Positions 24,549-35,793 of a DNA stretch of 64,000 nucleotides are shown in pieces (within the stretch, counting starts at the first letter, position 1; each line of letters opens with the position of its first letter). A model generated the notes under the pieces. It worked only from the letters and a program-made list of their open reading frames with translations, was not told the DNA's origin and ran no database searches. The stretch is from the NCBI RefSeq assembly GCF_022539665.2, contig NC_081338.1:6994446-7058445 (forward strand), read 5' to 3'. A program made the translations under genes and the position numbers. The DNA comes from Daphnia carinata (taxonomy: Eukaryota; Arthropoda; Branchiopoda; Diplostraca; Daphniidae).

Positions 24549-25253
24549 AAAGAGTTCTAGCCCGGCGAACGCCGTTACAAATGAAACGTATTAGAAACAA
24601 AAAAAAAAAAAGGACGGATTGGACGGCCGAATAAAAAACAACAACAAAAACAAAGGAGAGAAAAAAAAAAAAAAAAAACGCTGTGCATAATTTTTTTTTC
24701 TCTTAATCAAAGAGTGATGATGACAGTGTCGTGTGCGATGACCGTGTCGCCCTCGTGTTGTGTCACGTCGTGTGTGACATGTCAGCCAACGAGAATGTGT
24801 CCCTCCCTCCGCCTCCGTCTGTGTGTGTGTGTGTGTCGTACGGACGATACGTGAAAAGCGGATCAAGTTTCACTTCCACCAGTCGACTCTCTCTATCTCG
24901 CCCTTAATATAGATGTACATATTTTTTTTATATCGCATAACCCCGGCGTTTCGTTTTCACCCTCGCTAATGAGTTGATCAATGCTGAGCTTGATATAGCT
25001 TTGTGTTAAAAAAAAAAAAAAAAAAAGAAAAGAAAATCTGAATTTATTATGATGATTACGATGCGTGACGACGCGGCCGCAGAAAGAGACTTGAAAAATT
25101 CATCATTGACGAACGCGTTAGTGTGTGTGTGTGTGTTGGGCATTAATTAGTTATGAATATGTATAGTTAGACGTTGTGTTTTAAATATTGTTGAAGTATT
25201 ATTGATTTAAATGTTAATGTCTTTTCTTTTTCTTCTCTATTTTTGATGTGCAG

Positions 25254-25311
25254 GAAATGAAAGTCAACTGGGCCACTTCACCCGGCAATGCACCCAAGCA
25301 GGACACGAGCA
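25254..25311 (+). CDS. TIAR: TIAR exon B: end of RRM1 and linker
   Basis: A 58-base exon (19 codons plus one base, leaving phase 1) between acceptor TTGATGTGCAG and donor AGCA|GTAAGT. It reads EMKVNWATSPGNAPKQDTS, the last strand of RRM1 and the start of the RRM1-RRM2 linker. EMKVNWATSPGN is a TIA-1/TIAR/Rox8 signature. The reading frame joins exon A without a break (...CMGR|EMKV...). The leftover base A pairs with AA at the start of the exon at 45731 to give Lys, so the linker continues as [12 protein letters not shown]. The next exon is 20.4 kb away. Confidence 0.92.
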
Positions 25312-28075
25312 GTAAGTCACCCGCCATTTCCACTTGACTCTTCTTTTCTTTTGAATATTTGATGCGTTCGTTTTTGTTTTTTTTTTTGTTCCGGGAATTT
25401 TTACATCGGATGATTTTTTTTTTGTTTTTTCAAATTGAAAAACGAGTTAAATGCGCGCCATGTTTTCTTACAACATCTTGCGAATTTTTTTTTTTTTTTT
25501 TTTTTAGCGCCATTATTTTTCATTTGATTTGAAGCGACACGCAATTCTTGTTTTGTATTTTTCGCTCTCTTTTTTATTTTTTTTTTTTTTGGACAAATCA
25601 AGCGGCCCTTTTTTTTTTTTTTTTTTTTTTTAAATTTTAAATACGGGGCCGAAGGAGGCGGTAGGGCAACAGCTTGATGTGGCGTCGCCTGGCGTCTGTT
25701 GTCTTTGTCACGGCAACTGGTTGCTGTTTCCCTGCACATTAAGGATGTTACAATCCGTTTCTTCCTCCAACTCCCTCCTCCCCCCCCCCTTCCCTTTATC
25801 ACGAGTAATAGCCTTTTCCGCCTTTTTTTTTTTTTTTTATATTTTCTTTAATCAAAAAAAAATTGGCGCGTGATAGAAGAGTGAGAGAAAAAAAAAAAAA
25901 AAGACAAAACTAATAGTGGTGTTTCTTGCGTCGTTCTCCGTGTCCCGCCAAAATATTGGATTTCTCGTGATCGATGGTGATGACGACGCAATCGGAACCG
26001 CGAAGCTCTTTTCTCTCTTTCTCTCTCTGTGGCCGACTTTTAGCCGTAAAGTCGTCGTCGTTGTCTCGTTGCGTGATTGTGTGATATATAACTCAAAACG
26101 GTGGTGGCGTTTGGCGCGGGAGAAAAGGGGAGGGGGAGGGAGCTAAGAAAAGAAAGGCATGATGGGGAATAAGATCCCCCTAAAGTGTTCGTCATCTTTC
26201 GGTTGTTACATCTCGGGTTTCTTCTCTTGATTCCATTTGTTTTTTTTTTCAGAATATGACACGAAAAAAAACAAAACAAAAAAAAACTTGTTGATTTGAT
26301 TGTCACTTTTGTTTTTGATAGTTTTTGTTTTGTTTTTGCGCCTCTTCAAATTGATGTATGGCGTGGGAATTTGAAAGTTCAAGCCGGTAAAGGGGTCGTA
26401 AAACAAAATAAAGGGAAAACTTTACTTTTGTTTGTCTTTTTTTTTTTTCTGGGTGGGGGGGGGGGGGGTTGGGGTTGTTGTTGTTTTTGATGTCGATATT
26501 AAGCCAAGAAGATTGAGATTGAACGAAGATGTATACGTTTTTTTTTTTTTTTTCTATTTCCAAACATCTTTTTGCTTTTATTCGATTTCCGAAACGCATG
26601 AGTGATTCGTGCAGGGTTGCGTCTTCAATTATTGGCGAGGCCCCTCCGTCCCCCTCCCCCTTTAAGAAAGAAAGAAAGTAACTTGCACATTATTTAAAGA
26701 CTCTAGAGAATCGAAAAAAAAAAAAAAAAAAGACGGGAGAAAAAAGTTCAAACGAAAGACACAAGAGTATGTGAGGACACGAAGCTTAAAAAAAAGAAGG
26801 AAAAAAAAAAAAAGAAAAAAAAAAGAAAAATACGGGGATCGAAAAAGACAGCAAGAAAGATGGTGTAGGCTGAACGAAGGACGTGAAGTCTACAGGGGGC
26901 GCCGGAGTAAAGGAGGGAGCAAGCTTTTGAAGTTAGCCTTCGCTACGTAATAGTAGGTAGCTGCTAGGTAGTAGCGAACGAAGGCTGAAAACCCCCGAGA
27001 GAGAATGAGAGCGAGAGACAGCACGAAATGGAAGATACACGTCTGAGCATCTTCTTCTTCTTCTTTATTTTTTATTTTATTTTTTTTATTGTAATAAATG
27101 AAGTCTCGAATAAAAAAGGCAGTGAGTAAAGGAAGGACGTACAACTGGGCGTATGTTCCAAACAAAAAAACAAAAAAGAAAAAGAAAAAGAAAAAGAGGA
27201 ATCGGCGAGTTTTTGTTCATCCGTGCCCGAGTGCTCCACTTCAGTTTGGGCGCGGCGTCCGAACGCCCGCCAGACAAACTGATCCGCCCCGGCTCCCAAA
27301 GGCCGTCCATCATCGCAAAAGGGACGATCACACGCTCTTTTTCTTCTCGACACAAACTTGGAGGCTTTTGTTTGTTTGTTTGTTCCAGTTGTTTTTTTTT
27401 TGTTTATTGACTGGAACAATTCGTTAATGATATAGAGATAAACATTGTTGTTGAAAGAATTATCTTTGATGTTTTAAAATAATGATCATAATGGGCTGTT
27501 TTGTAAGTTTGATTTATATGGCGTATGCAGAGTTTCAAAGTGATGGGGACCGGCTTGAGTTTGTAACGCTAGTAGTTCTCTTTCTCTCTCCCCCCCCCCC
27601 CCCCCTTTTTTTTTTTAAATTTATTTTTACAACTACTAGTTTTGGTAATGAACCTGTTCATGACTGTAGGCAGTACGACATAGTCGTTTTCATGTCAGGA
27701 CTATTACTGGAATAAAGAAAGAAAAAGAATGGAGGGGAAGCAAAACTTGATCCGTCGAAATCTAACGGTGTGTTTGGTTTTTGCGTGTGTGTGTGTGTGT
27801 GTGTGTTAGTTTGCTGGTGTAACGCACGGTAGCCAAAATGGGCTGGATGTGTTTTTATTTTACAAGGCTCTTCTCTTTTGCGGCATCGTTCAATTTCATA
27901 TTTAATTTGTTATCCCTTTTTTTCTCCTTCGACTCCCAGCACAAACGAAAACAAAAATTCCTGTTTCAATTTGCGCGCGTTTACAAGTACGCGTGCACTT
28001 TCTACCTGTGACACGTGACGCGCGTTCGTTACCCCATTAGCAGAGATGTGTCGGTGCACAGCGAATAGAAAGGAC

Positions 28076-28114
<39 letters not shown>

Positions 28115-28694
28115 TTTGTGAAGTGAGAAAAAGGGACGGCCCTAAAAACGCTCGTTATCCGCCCCAAACAATGAAGAGCGTTGGGCTCTCGCAAACATTC
28201 GCTTGAAGATGGTGGATGTCACTTGATATCTATCACCTTTCGTCGCACGTCCTTTACGTTCGCTTCGCTTCTTTTCTTTCTTTCTTTTTTTTTTTTTTTT
28301 TCAAAAACATTTTACTTGCTGGATTTTTGTTGTTGTTTAGCGGGGGGGGAGGGGGAGGGTTACGTGTAGTTGGTTAGAGGATCGTTGATCCAACTCGGTC
28401 ACGTCTGTTTAGATGGCGATAGATTGGCTCTCGACGCATCGTTTGTCTTCATCTGTTTTTGGATTTTTCTTTTCCTTCGCTGCTGTTTTTATTTTTTCAA
28501 GACAAAAAAAAAAAAAAAAACTTATCGAAGAAAAAAAAAAGACGGAAAAAAAATGTGGTTTCAACAAGTACGAGACGTGCGTATGCAAATCAGGTTGAAT
28601 GTGACGGTGATGAATGGGGCGCACCAGCCAATAGGCTAATAATTAAGATTAACTCGATGCCGTTCAACTGATTCGTACTTTGCATTGGCCGTTT

Positions 28695-28698
<4 letters not shown>

Positions 28699-28734
<36 letters not shown>
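28699..28734. repeat. (TG)18 microsatellite
   Basis: Perfect TG array of 36 bases directly after a T run. Confidence 0.93.
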
Positions 28735-28738
<4 letters not shown>

Positions 28739-29688
28739 AAGAGCTTTTGTTACCACACAAACGATAGGAGAAAAAAAAAATTGTTTGTTTGATAAAAGAA
28801 AGAAAAAAAAAAAAAAAAAACCAGGGAAGGACAGGGGAAAGTAAGCGGACGGATTGATCCCGCTGTATAAATCACGAGTGACGGCGGGATCCCTCTTTTT
28901 TTTTTTTTTTTTTGGTTCCTCTATTTTTCGTGTCGTTGAACTAAGCTAGTTAATACCTTCCCCTACTTTGCTATCCCTCTTCCCCTCGCTTTCTGGCTTG
29001 TTCCTCCATTCCTTTCGCCCTCCTCCTACACCCGTTTCGGTTTTGCCTTTCTCCCTCTCTCTCATTTTTTTTTTTGTTTTTTTTTTAAGGCAACAGTTAT
29101 TGCATAAAAAGAAAAGTAGACGAACCCACCTTGACTAGATGACGGCAGACGTTGTCATCTTCAACTTTTATCACAAGAATAATATCGAAATCATTTCCTT
29201 TTTTTCATTTTTATTCGTGAGGACTCACGCCCCCCCCCCCTTCCCCCCTATTTATCGAATTTCTCTGGTCTTTTTTTTTTTTTTTTTTTTTTCGATGTGT
29301 ACACGTGTGTATGTTGTCTAGCGCTACATAGGGTGCGGGATAGTCTAAAAGAAGATACATAAACATCAATATGAAAGGCAATCCAATTTGTTTCGCCACC
29401 GGTAAAGTTCGTTGGATCTTTTTTCTCTTCGGGATTTTCGGACGGGCGGGATGCCTTTGAACTTTTTTTTTTTTTTTTTTTTTTTTTTGTTGTTGTTGTT
29501 GTTTTTGTTGCGTTTTATTCGCTGCGTCCTCTTCTATTTTTCTCGTCCGGTTCTAGCCGAAAGCGAAAAGTGAGAGAGAGGGGGAACTGTGCGTTCACTT
29601 GTATTTCATCCCGCGGGACTAGGAACTAGGAGGGCACGACTAGCGTCTCTAGTGGCAACAAACCGGGCCCACATCCGTACCCAAAGTG

Positions 29689-29721
<33 letters not shown>

Positions 29722-30625
29722 TCAACTAAACTTTTTTTTTTTTATTCTTTTATTTCATATATTTATCTGTTTTGTCTTGTTTGTTTCGACTTATCGTGTG
29801 AATGTGTGTGTGTGTGTGTGTGTTGTTCTTTGCCAACTGGGAAAGGCATAGCCGTTTTTCTTTTGTTTCTCTTGCTAATCGGATCTTAACCGGATTGCAA
29901 TCCGCTGGATCGGTCCGTCAGTTTTTTTTTTTTTTTTTTTGCGGTTACCCTCGTGATGATGATGATGATCATCTTCATCATCTTTTATGTTTTTTTCTTT
30001 CTTTTTCGCTACTCAAAAATAAAAAGGAGGGGAAAGGGGGCGGGAGGTGGGTGTGCACTCCACCTTATTGGAGGTTGATGCGAGCCGAAGGCTCTGCCAA
30101 GATTACCCAAGAGATTCCTTCCGTTCTGCCTACACCGGCGGATCTGTGAAACTGTCCGACGGCTCTTACCATACTTCTGATCTTTTCTTCTCATCTCTTT
30201 CCGTAATGTCCAGTTACATCCCAAATAGAGATACAAAAAAAAAAAAAAAAAAAATGGCGGAGGGGGGGGTTGGCAAAAATGGATTTATTCTTATGATCAA
30301 AAAGGATCGTATAACTTTTTCCACCCTTGCACATCTGAAGATGACGTTTGATGATGATGCAATGGGCCGTGTGTTCTTCATTACTCGGAAGATGTTTGGA
30401 TTAACCGGTACCCGCGTCCGTTGAAAGGAAGGGGGGGGGGGGGGGGAGTAGTCCAGGAAATGCTGCCAATCTTCGTGTTCTCCCCCCCAAAAAAAAACTA
30501 TCGGTGGCTATCATATGGCATCAAAGAGGAGAGGGGGGGGGGTGTGTGCGGCAATTTGAACTTGACGATGCTCGTTTGAAAGGCGCGCTCAGCGGCTAAG
30601 GTAATGAACCAAAGGGATCGTTTTC

Positions 30626-30657
<32 letters not shown>

Positions 30658-30790
30658 TGCAGCCTTCGCGTGCCACTACATCAAATGATATGTGTGTAGG
30701 GAAGAAAGAGGCTGGTCAATGTTTTTGAGTGGCACCTAACACCGTAGAATATCCACTAGCGGGTCCGCTGGTGATGATGACGAAAAGACG

Positions 30791-30793
<3 letters not shown>

Positions 30794-30828
<35 letters not shown>
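30794..30828. repeat. A35 homopolymer
   Basis: Thirty-five adenines in a row inside the 20.4 kb TIAR intron. Confidence 0.9.
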
Positions 30829-30831
<3 letters not shown>

Positions 30832-31497
30832 GTGAATATTGCGTGAGTAAAGGAAAGAGAAAGAGAATGGGGTGGGATGTTTAATTACATTTTATGTGGT
30901 CTGTTAGGTTGAAACGGATGGGGTATGTTGTAATATTTCTTTTTTTTCGTGTCGGCTCATTATTCCTACTATGTGGATGCGTGTCGTCAGTTGCTCAAAC
31001 ATGACTCTATTCTCTTTTGCTCTGTGTGTGTGTGTGTGCGCGCTGTATGGTACAATGTACCTGGTTCCAAACTCTTTTGTGTGTTTTGCTACCTGGAAAC
31101 GTTGTCTCGCATGCCGCTAGCCAAAAGTTTTTCATTTTTCATTTTTTTTATTTTTTTTTTTTTATTTTTTTGCTTTTGGTTTTTGCTCAGCCAGTTTTTT
31201 TTTTTTTTTCTCACGTTCAATTTTTGCGGTTCATCTTATTCGCCATCTGCTGGCCGCCTATGGCGATGCGGCCTCTGTTTGTTTTTTTTTGCGTGCGTTT
31301 TTTTTTTTTTTTTTTTTTTTTTTTTTGTATTGTACCGGCACTGCTGTTATTAGTTTCTCTTCTCCTATTGTCTCTCTCTCTCTCTCTCTCTGCCGTGTTG
31401 CCATCCGTTAGTTGATGGAAACACACACACTCACTGGGGAGGGAAGGGGTTGGATAGGCGGAACAAGAGTGGGAAGTATAGTCTTGGATCGATTGCG

Positions 31498-31501
<4 letters not shown>

Positions 31502-31547
<46 letters not shown>

Positions 31548-31575
31548 CTCTCTCGCTCTCTCTCGCTCTCGCTCT
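31502..31575. repeat. (TC)n array with CTCTCTCG units
   Basis: About 74 bases of TC repeats, the last third broken at regular intervals by CG (CTCTCG). The minus strand reads as a purine tract of GA. Confidence 0.92.
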
Positions 31576-32482
31576 GTTTCGACACACTGTTTCTAGTAAC
31601 TTGGTGTCAGGTGATACCAACACATCCCTCTCCCTACCTAGTTGTCCTTCTTCCCCTCTCAATTTTATTTGGAACATTTCTTATTCAATTTTGTTGTTTT
31701 GTTTAAGTTTCATTTTTTTTTGAGGGGGGGGATGAGGGGGGGGGGGATGTTGGGTCGTTTATGCGTACGCGTTTGGGCGCCAGCGATACGGACCCTGAGA
31801 GACATCTTGTGGAAATTGGCACCCCACCACCACCCCACCCATTGTCGAAGGGGGTGGGGTGTTATCCCGACAGCGTACAAAGTTGCGCGCGCAATTCGAA
31901 ACGCTCGTTGGCGTCTCCTCTCTTTTTTTTTTTTTGTGTGTGTGTGTGTGTGTATGTCTGTTGGGGAGGACAGGGGGCGAGTACCACCCAGTCGACACGT
32001 TCACGGCGCATGCGTGTATTTTGTCCTCGTGTTAAATTCTAATTTTCTTTTTTTTATTTATTTATTCCCCTTTCTTTCCCACCACTTTTTTTTTTTTTTT
32101 GCCCGCCGCTAGTCTCTGTGCTATACGGTGGAAAGAGTCGGGGGGGGGCGGACGGGGTGGCAAAGGAGGGTGGACATTTTTTTTTTTTTTTTTTTTTTTT
32201 TTTTGCAGTTAGAAAGAAGGGGCACAGGAGGAGGAGGAGGAGAAGGGGGGGGGGTTGGTTGGTTGGTTGGTTGGTTTGACGGTTTACTCCCGAGACGGGC
32301 CAGACGGGATCGTTCGGTCGTCCTGGCTCGTTCACAAAACTCGCCCGTGTGAGCTCAGTGTGTTCTCGCTTTTTGGTTTTTTGCGTTTTCTGGATTTGTT
32401 CCGTTCGTTTCGCCCCCCTGGCCCGTCGTGTCACATTCAGTTCCCTCTGCCTTTCGCTATCCTAATTGCAAACTATTTACTG

Positions 32483-32513
<31 letters not shown>

Positions 32514-32724
32514 CCTTCTTCTTCTTCTTTCTTGTTCTTGTTCTTCTCTCCTTGTCGTCGTCTCTCTTCAATTTGAGAGGGAGTGGTGAAGTGAGACTGC
32601 GAGAGAATTAAGAAGTCAAACAAAACAAACTCGAGTTTTTGCTGTTTTGTAATCAGCCCGCTTTGTGGTGTGCGTGCGCGTCGTCGCCCGCATTTGTCCA
32701 ATTCAGATTGTCTTTTGCATCGGC

Positions 32725-32755
<31 letters not shown>

Positions 32756-33159
32756 CGTTAAAGCGATCAATCGCCATTAAGCGCAAGAAGAGAAAAAAAA
32801 AAAAAAAAATCTTGAGTGTGGGAGGCCGAAAGAGACGCGCCGCTCTTCTCTCATCTATTTGTTGCCCAGCGCAAAACAAAAGGAAAAAGAAGAAGAAGAA
32901 GAAGAAACAAGAGGACGGAACAACAAAAGAAAGAAAGAAGACAAACTGTAGGCGTTTTTTTTTTTTTTGAAATTTTTTTTGCGTGTGTTTTGCTTGTTTT
33001 GTTTTGTTTTGTTTTGTTTTGTTTGTTTTTTTCGGCCGGTTCGTGTTTCTTTTGGGGAGTTTCGGTTGTCCCGTTCTGGAACGGAATCGGACGGGAAAAC
33101 GGAGTCGTTTGACTATCTCCAGCCTCTCAGGCAAAGTCCCTGGTTGTGGCTCCCGACAG

Positions 33160-33801
33160 TGCAGGCGGCCGGCGCCAGCGAACAATTGTACTCTAACCCC
33201 GTGGCCAGTTTGCAAACTGCCCAGTTGAATCACTCGCAACAGCCGGCCAAGAGGCGCAAAACGACAGCGTCTTGCTCTTTTTCGGCACCGGCCGCCACGC
33301 CAATCACGCCAGTCACGACGACAGCGACAGCGACGTTGACGTCGACGTCGACGGCATCGATCGCGACGCAAGCGCGAGCGGCCTCCTCGTCGTACCCGAC
33401 GAGGGCGAGTCTTGAGGCTACTGAACTGTCCGTCTGTCTGCCGGCCTCCGCTGCAGCGGCTGCAGCGGCGGCTGCCTGCCAACAGTTCACCACGGACCCC
33501 TTAGCGGCCGAAGACTTGCTCCTCAGCTGGTACTCGCTCTACCAGCCGCGGCCCAATCCGACGTCGGCAGCGGCAGCTCACCACCAAGCGGCCACAGCGG
33601 CTGCGGCCGCTGCGGCAGCCGCTGCATCCGCACCCGCCGGCTCGATGCTGGCAGCCATGTCGACGCTGATGATGCCGGCCGCCGCCATGACCCTGGCCGG
33701 TCATCACAACCTCCACCATCACCACCCGGGAGCGGCCGCCGCTCTGGCCGGCGCTCTACAGCACCAGCACCAGCCGCACCATCACCATCCGCACCACCAC
33801 C

Positions 33802-33833
<32 letters not shown>

Positions 33834-34038
33834 CAGCAACAGCAGCAACAGCAACAACAACAGCAACATCAACTTCATCAGCCGCATCAGCAGCACCAGT
33901 CGCACCAGCCGAAGCCGGCCGATTTGTTGAGCATTGCCGCCGCCGCCGCCGCCGCGGCCGGCACTCACTCGACGGCCGCCTCGCTGCCCGTCGCTCACTT
34001 GGCCCTCAAGTCGGCCAGCGTCAACGGCCACGGCGGCG

Positions 34039-34071
<33 letters not shown>

Positions 34072-34146
34072 GCAGCAGCAGCGCCAGCAGCGGAGGAGGC
34101 AGCGCCGGCAGCGGCACGGCCAACGGCCACTGTCAGAACAGCAACG
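33160..34146 (+). CDS. Candidate alternative TIAR exon, Ala/His/Gln/Gly-rich
   Basis: A GC-rich coding block inside the 20.4 kb TIAR intron. The frame is free of stops from 32952 to 34442 and looks truly coding from about 33060 to 34170. In order it shows a basic patch PAKRRKTT, Thr/Ala/Ser-rich sequence, several Ala runs, AAEDLLLSWYSLYQPRPNP, H8 (33792-33815), Q17 (33816-33866), a further Ala run, then Gly/Ser repeats and GHCQNSN. Runs use mixed codons (GCC/GCG/GCT, CAA/CAG), so they are not simple recent expansions. The donor at 34147 leaves one base G, which joins AA CAT TTC at 45731 as Glu-His-Phe, giving [11 protein letters not shown]. The start drawn here is the acceptor CGACAG|TG, the only AG near this end in phase with exon B; it has a poor pyrimidine tract. 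The coding sequence may begin earlier (phase-0 AGs before 33060, 33105 and 33123). The first in-frame ATG is only at 33645. It could be a cassette exon, the second exon of an alternative N-terminus, or less likely a separate gene. Confidence 0.5.
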
Positions 34147-34352
34147 GTAACGGCCATCCCGTTTCTACTTCGTCCTCCCCCCCCCTTTTGTCCCGCAAGC
34201 TTTTCAAAAGAAAACAAAACAAACAAACGAGGGTTGCGTGCGCGTCCCGTCTGTTTTCGGCAAGGGTTGGCTCGTTTGAACCAACAACAAAAAAAAACAA
34301 AAAAAAACAGGTCGGGTTTGCTCTCGACAGTCCGCCTCGGGCTGGACGTTGT

Positions 34353-34354
<2 letters not shown>

Positions 34355-34389
<35 letters not shown>
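34355..34389. repeat. (GA)17 microsatellite
   Basis: GA array of 35 bases shortly after the candidate low-complexity exon. Confidence 0.92.
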
Positions 34390-34392
<3 letters not shown>

Positions 34393-35023
34393 GAAATGCC
34401 AAACAGAAGATGTTTGAATCGTTAAAAGCGAATAATAATTAGGGCCCTCAGGTTGTTGTTGTTGTTGTTGTTACTGCTATTTTAGGATTTTTTTTTTTTT
34501 TTTTTCCCGTGCCAGACTGGATTCCCCTTTTTTTTTTTGATCTTCGTGTTTCGCGGGACGAGATCGGGATAACAAGGGCCAAAATGCGGTCGGGTTACGA
34601 GTGAAATATAGAAAAGGAAAAAAAACAAAAAAAAAAAAAAACTCGTCTTTGAGGAAGAAAGAAGGGGGGAGAGGGTTCTATTTGTGTGTGTGTGTGTGTG
34701 TGTGTATGTGTTTAATGGTTACGAGTGATGGAGCGGCTCGTAAGAACGTGAGAGACGAAAGGGGTTTTTCCTTTTTATTTTTTATTTTTTTTTTTGGGGG
34801 GGGGGGAGGGGGATATCTAGCCTTTGGTGTACCGAAAAAGTGGAAGAGGGTAGTAGCAAGCGGTCGTGTGTGCGTATGGCAGTAGAGCGGAGAAACGGGG
34901 TAGCGGCACAGAGAGAGAGAGAGAGAGTAGCGTGAAAGGGAGCGCGCGCGCGATTTGCTCGTTATCACGGAAACGGGTGGGGAATGGATAGAAAGAGGAA
35001 GAGAAAGAGAGTGAAACGATATA

Positions 35024-35054
<31 letters not shown>

Positions 35055-35254
35055 TGGAAGAAGAAGTTGGAGAAAGAAGAGGGTGAAAGAGGAGCGAACA
35101 GTGACTGATGAGGGACTGAAGCAAAAGACGTTCTCGAGCCGTTGAGGGCCACATCAAGAACCCATTTCCTCTTTCTCTTTTCTTTCTTTCTTTTTTTTTT
35201 TTTTTTTCTTCTTCTTCTTAGCTTTGCTTTGCTTTGCTTTGCTACTTTTTATTT

Positions 35255-35260
<6 letters not shown>

Positions 35261-35307
<47 letters not shown>
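35261..35307. repeat. (AC)23 microsatellite preceded by GCTTT units
   Basis: AC array of 47 bases; a short (GCTTT) pentamer array lies just before it at about 35220-35242. Confidence 0.92.
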
Positions 35308-35308
<1 letters not shown>

Positions 35309-35754
35309 CAACGCCCGATCCTCCTTTTTTTTTTTTCGGTGCGTATATGTGTGTGTGTGTGTGTATCCTTCCGATTCTCATTCCAGTAGGTCACTAGATC
35401 CGGCGGCCGCAACGGCCGCAGATTGCGTCCACCCCAACATGTTTCAAATGAAAAAAAAAAAAAAAAAAAGTAAAAGTAATAATAATAATCATAATCATCA
35501 CCATAATAAAAAGAAATCAAATCAAATACCAACCCCCTCCCCCCCCCTCACACACACGCACACACACGCACACACAAAAAGGGGAATGGGATTCGTACAC
35601 ACAGTGTGTCGTTCGCCACTTTAGCGTCTTTGTCTATTGGGAGACATTAGCGGCTACGTGCCTTCCATGTGTGCCGCAGACTTGGCGATATTTTGTGTAT
35701 TATTGGATTGGATCTTCTCTTCTCTTTTATTTATTTTTTTTTTTTTTGTGATGA

Positions 35755-35759
<5 letters not shown>

Positions 35760-35792
<33 letters not shown>
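35760..35792. repeat. (GA)16 microsatellite
   Basis: GA array of 33 bases, read directly. Confidence 0.92.

Positions 35793-35793
<1 letters not shown>

Larger units (their letters stand above)
7045..25253 (+). other. TIAR intron, about 18.2 kb, repeat-dense
   Basis: Bounded by GTAAGT at 7045 and by TTTTTGATGTGCAG at 25253. It is filled with T, A, G and C homopolymers, TG/CA and GA/TC arrays and AT-rich filler. I found no exon with family motifs on either strand. The long open frames on both strands are homopolymer or dinucleotide translations (Lys, Phe, Thr-His, Cys-Val). Many short pieces of ordinary-complexity sequence lie between repeats and may hold regulatory elements, but I see no specific motif to call. 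Confidence 0.75.
25312..33159 (+). other. First part of the 20.4 kb TIAR intron
   Basis: From the donor GTAAGT at 25312 up to the candidate Ala/His/Gln exon. The content is T-, A-, C- and G-runs, CA/TG arrays, a large TC array near 31502-31575 and GTTTT units near 32995-33023. The part from about 32280 to 32960 is less repetitive and richer in CpG, and could contain a promoter or leader for the following exon, though I see no decisive core-promoter motif. No other coding exon recognised on either strand. Confidence 0.6.

Noticed and set aside
32703-33482. A 259-codon minus-strand frame rich in Arg
   Set aside because: It is the antisense of the Ala/Thr/Ser-rich candidate exon; Arg/Gly richness follows from GC content.
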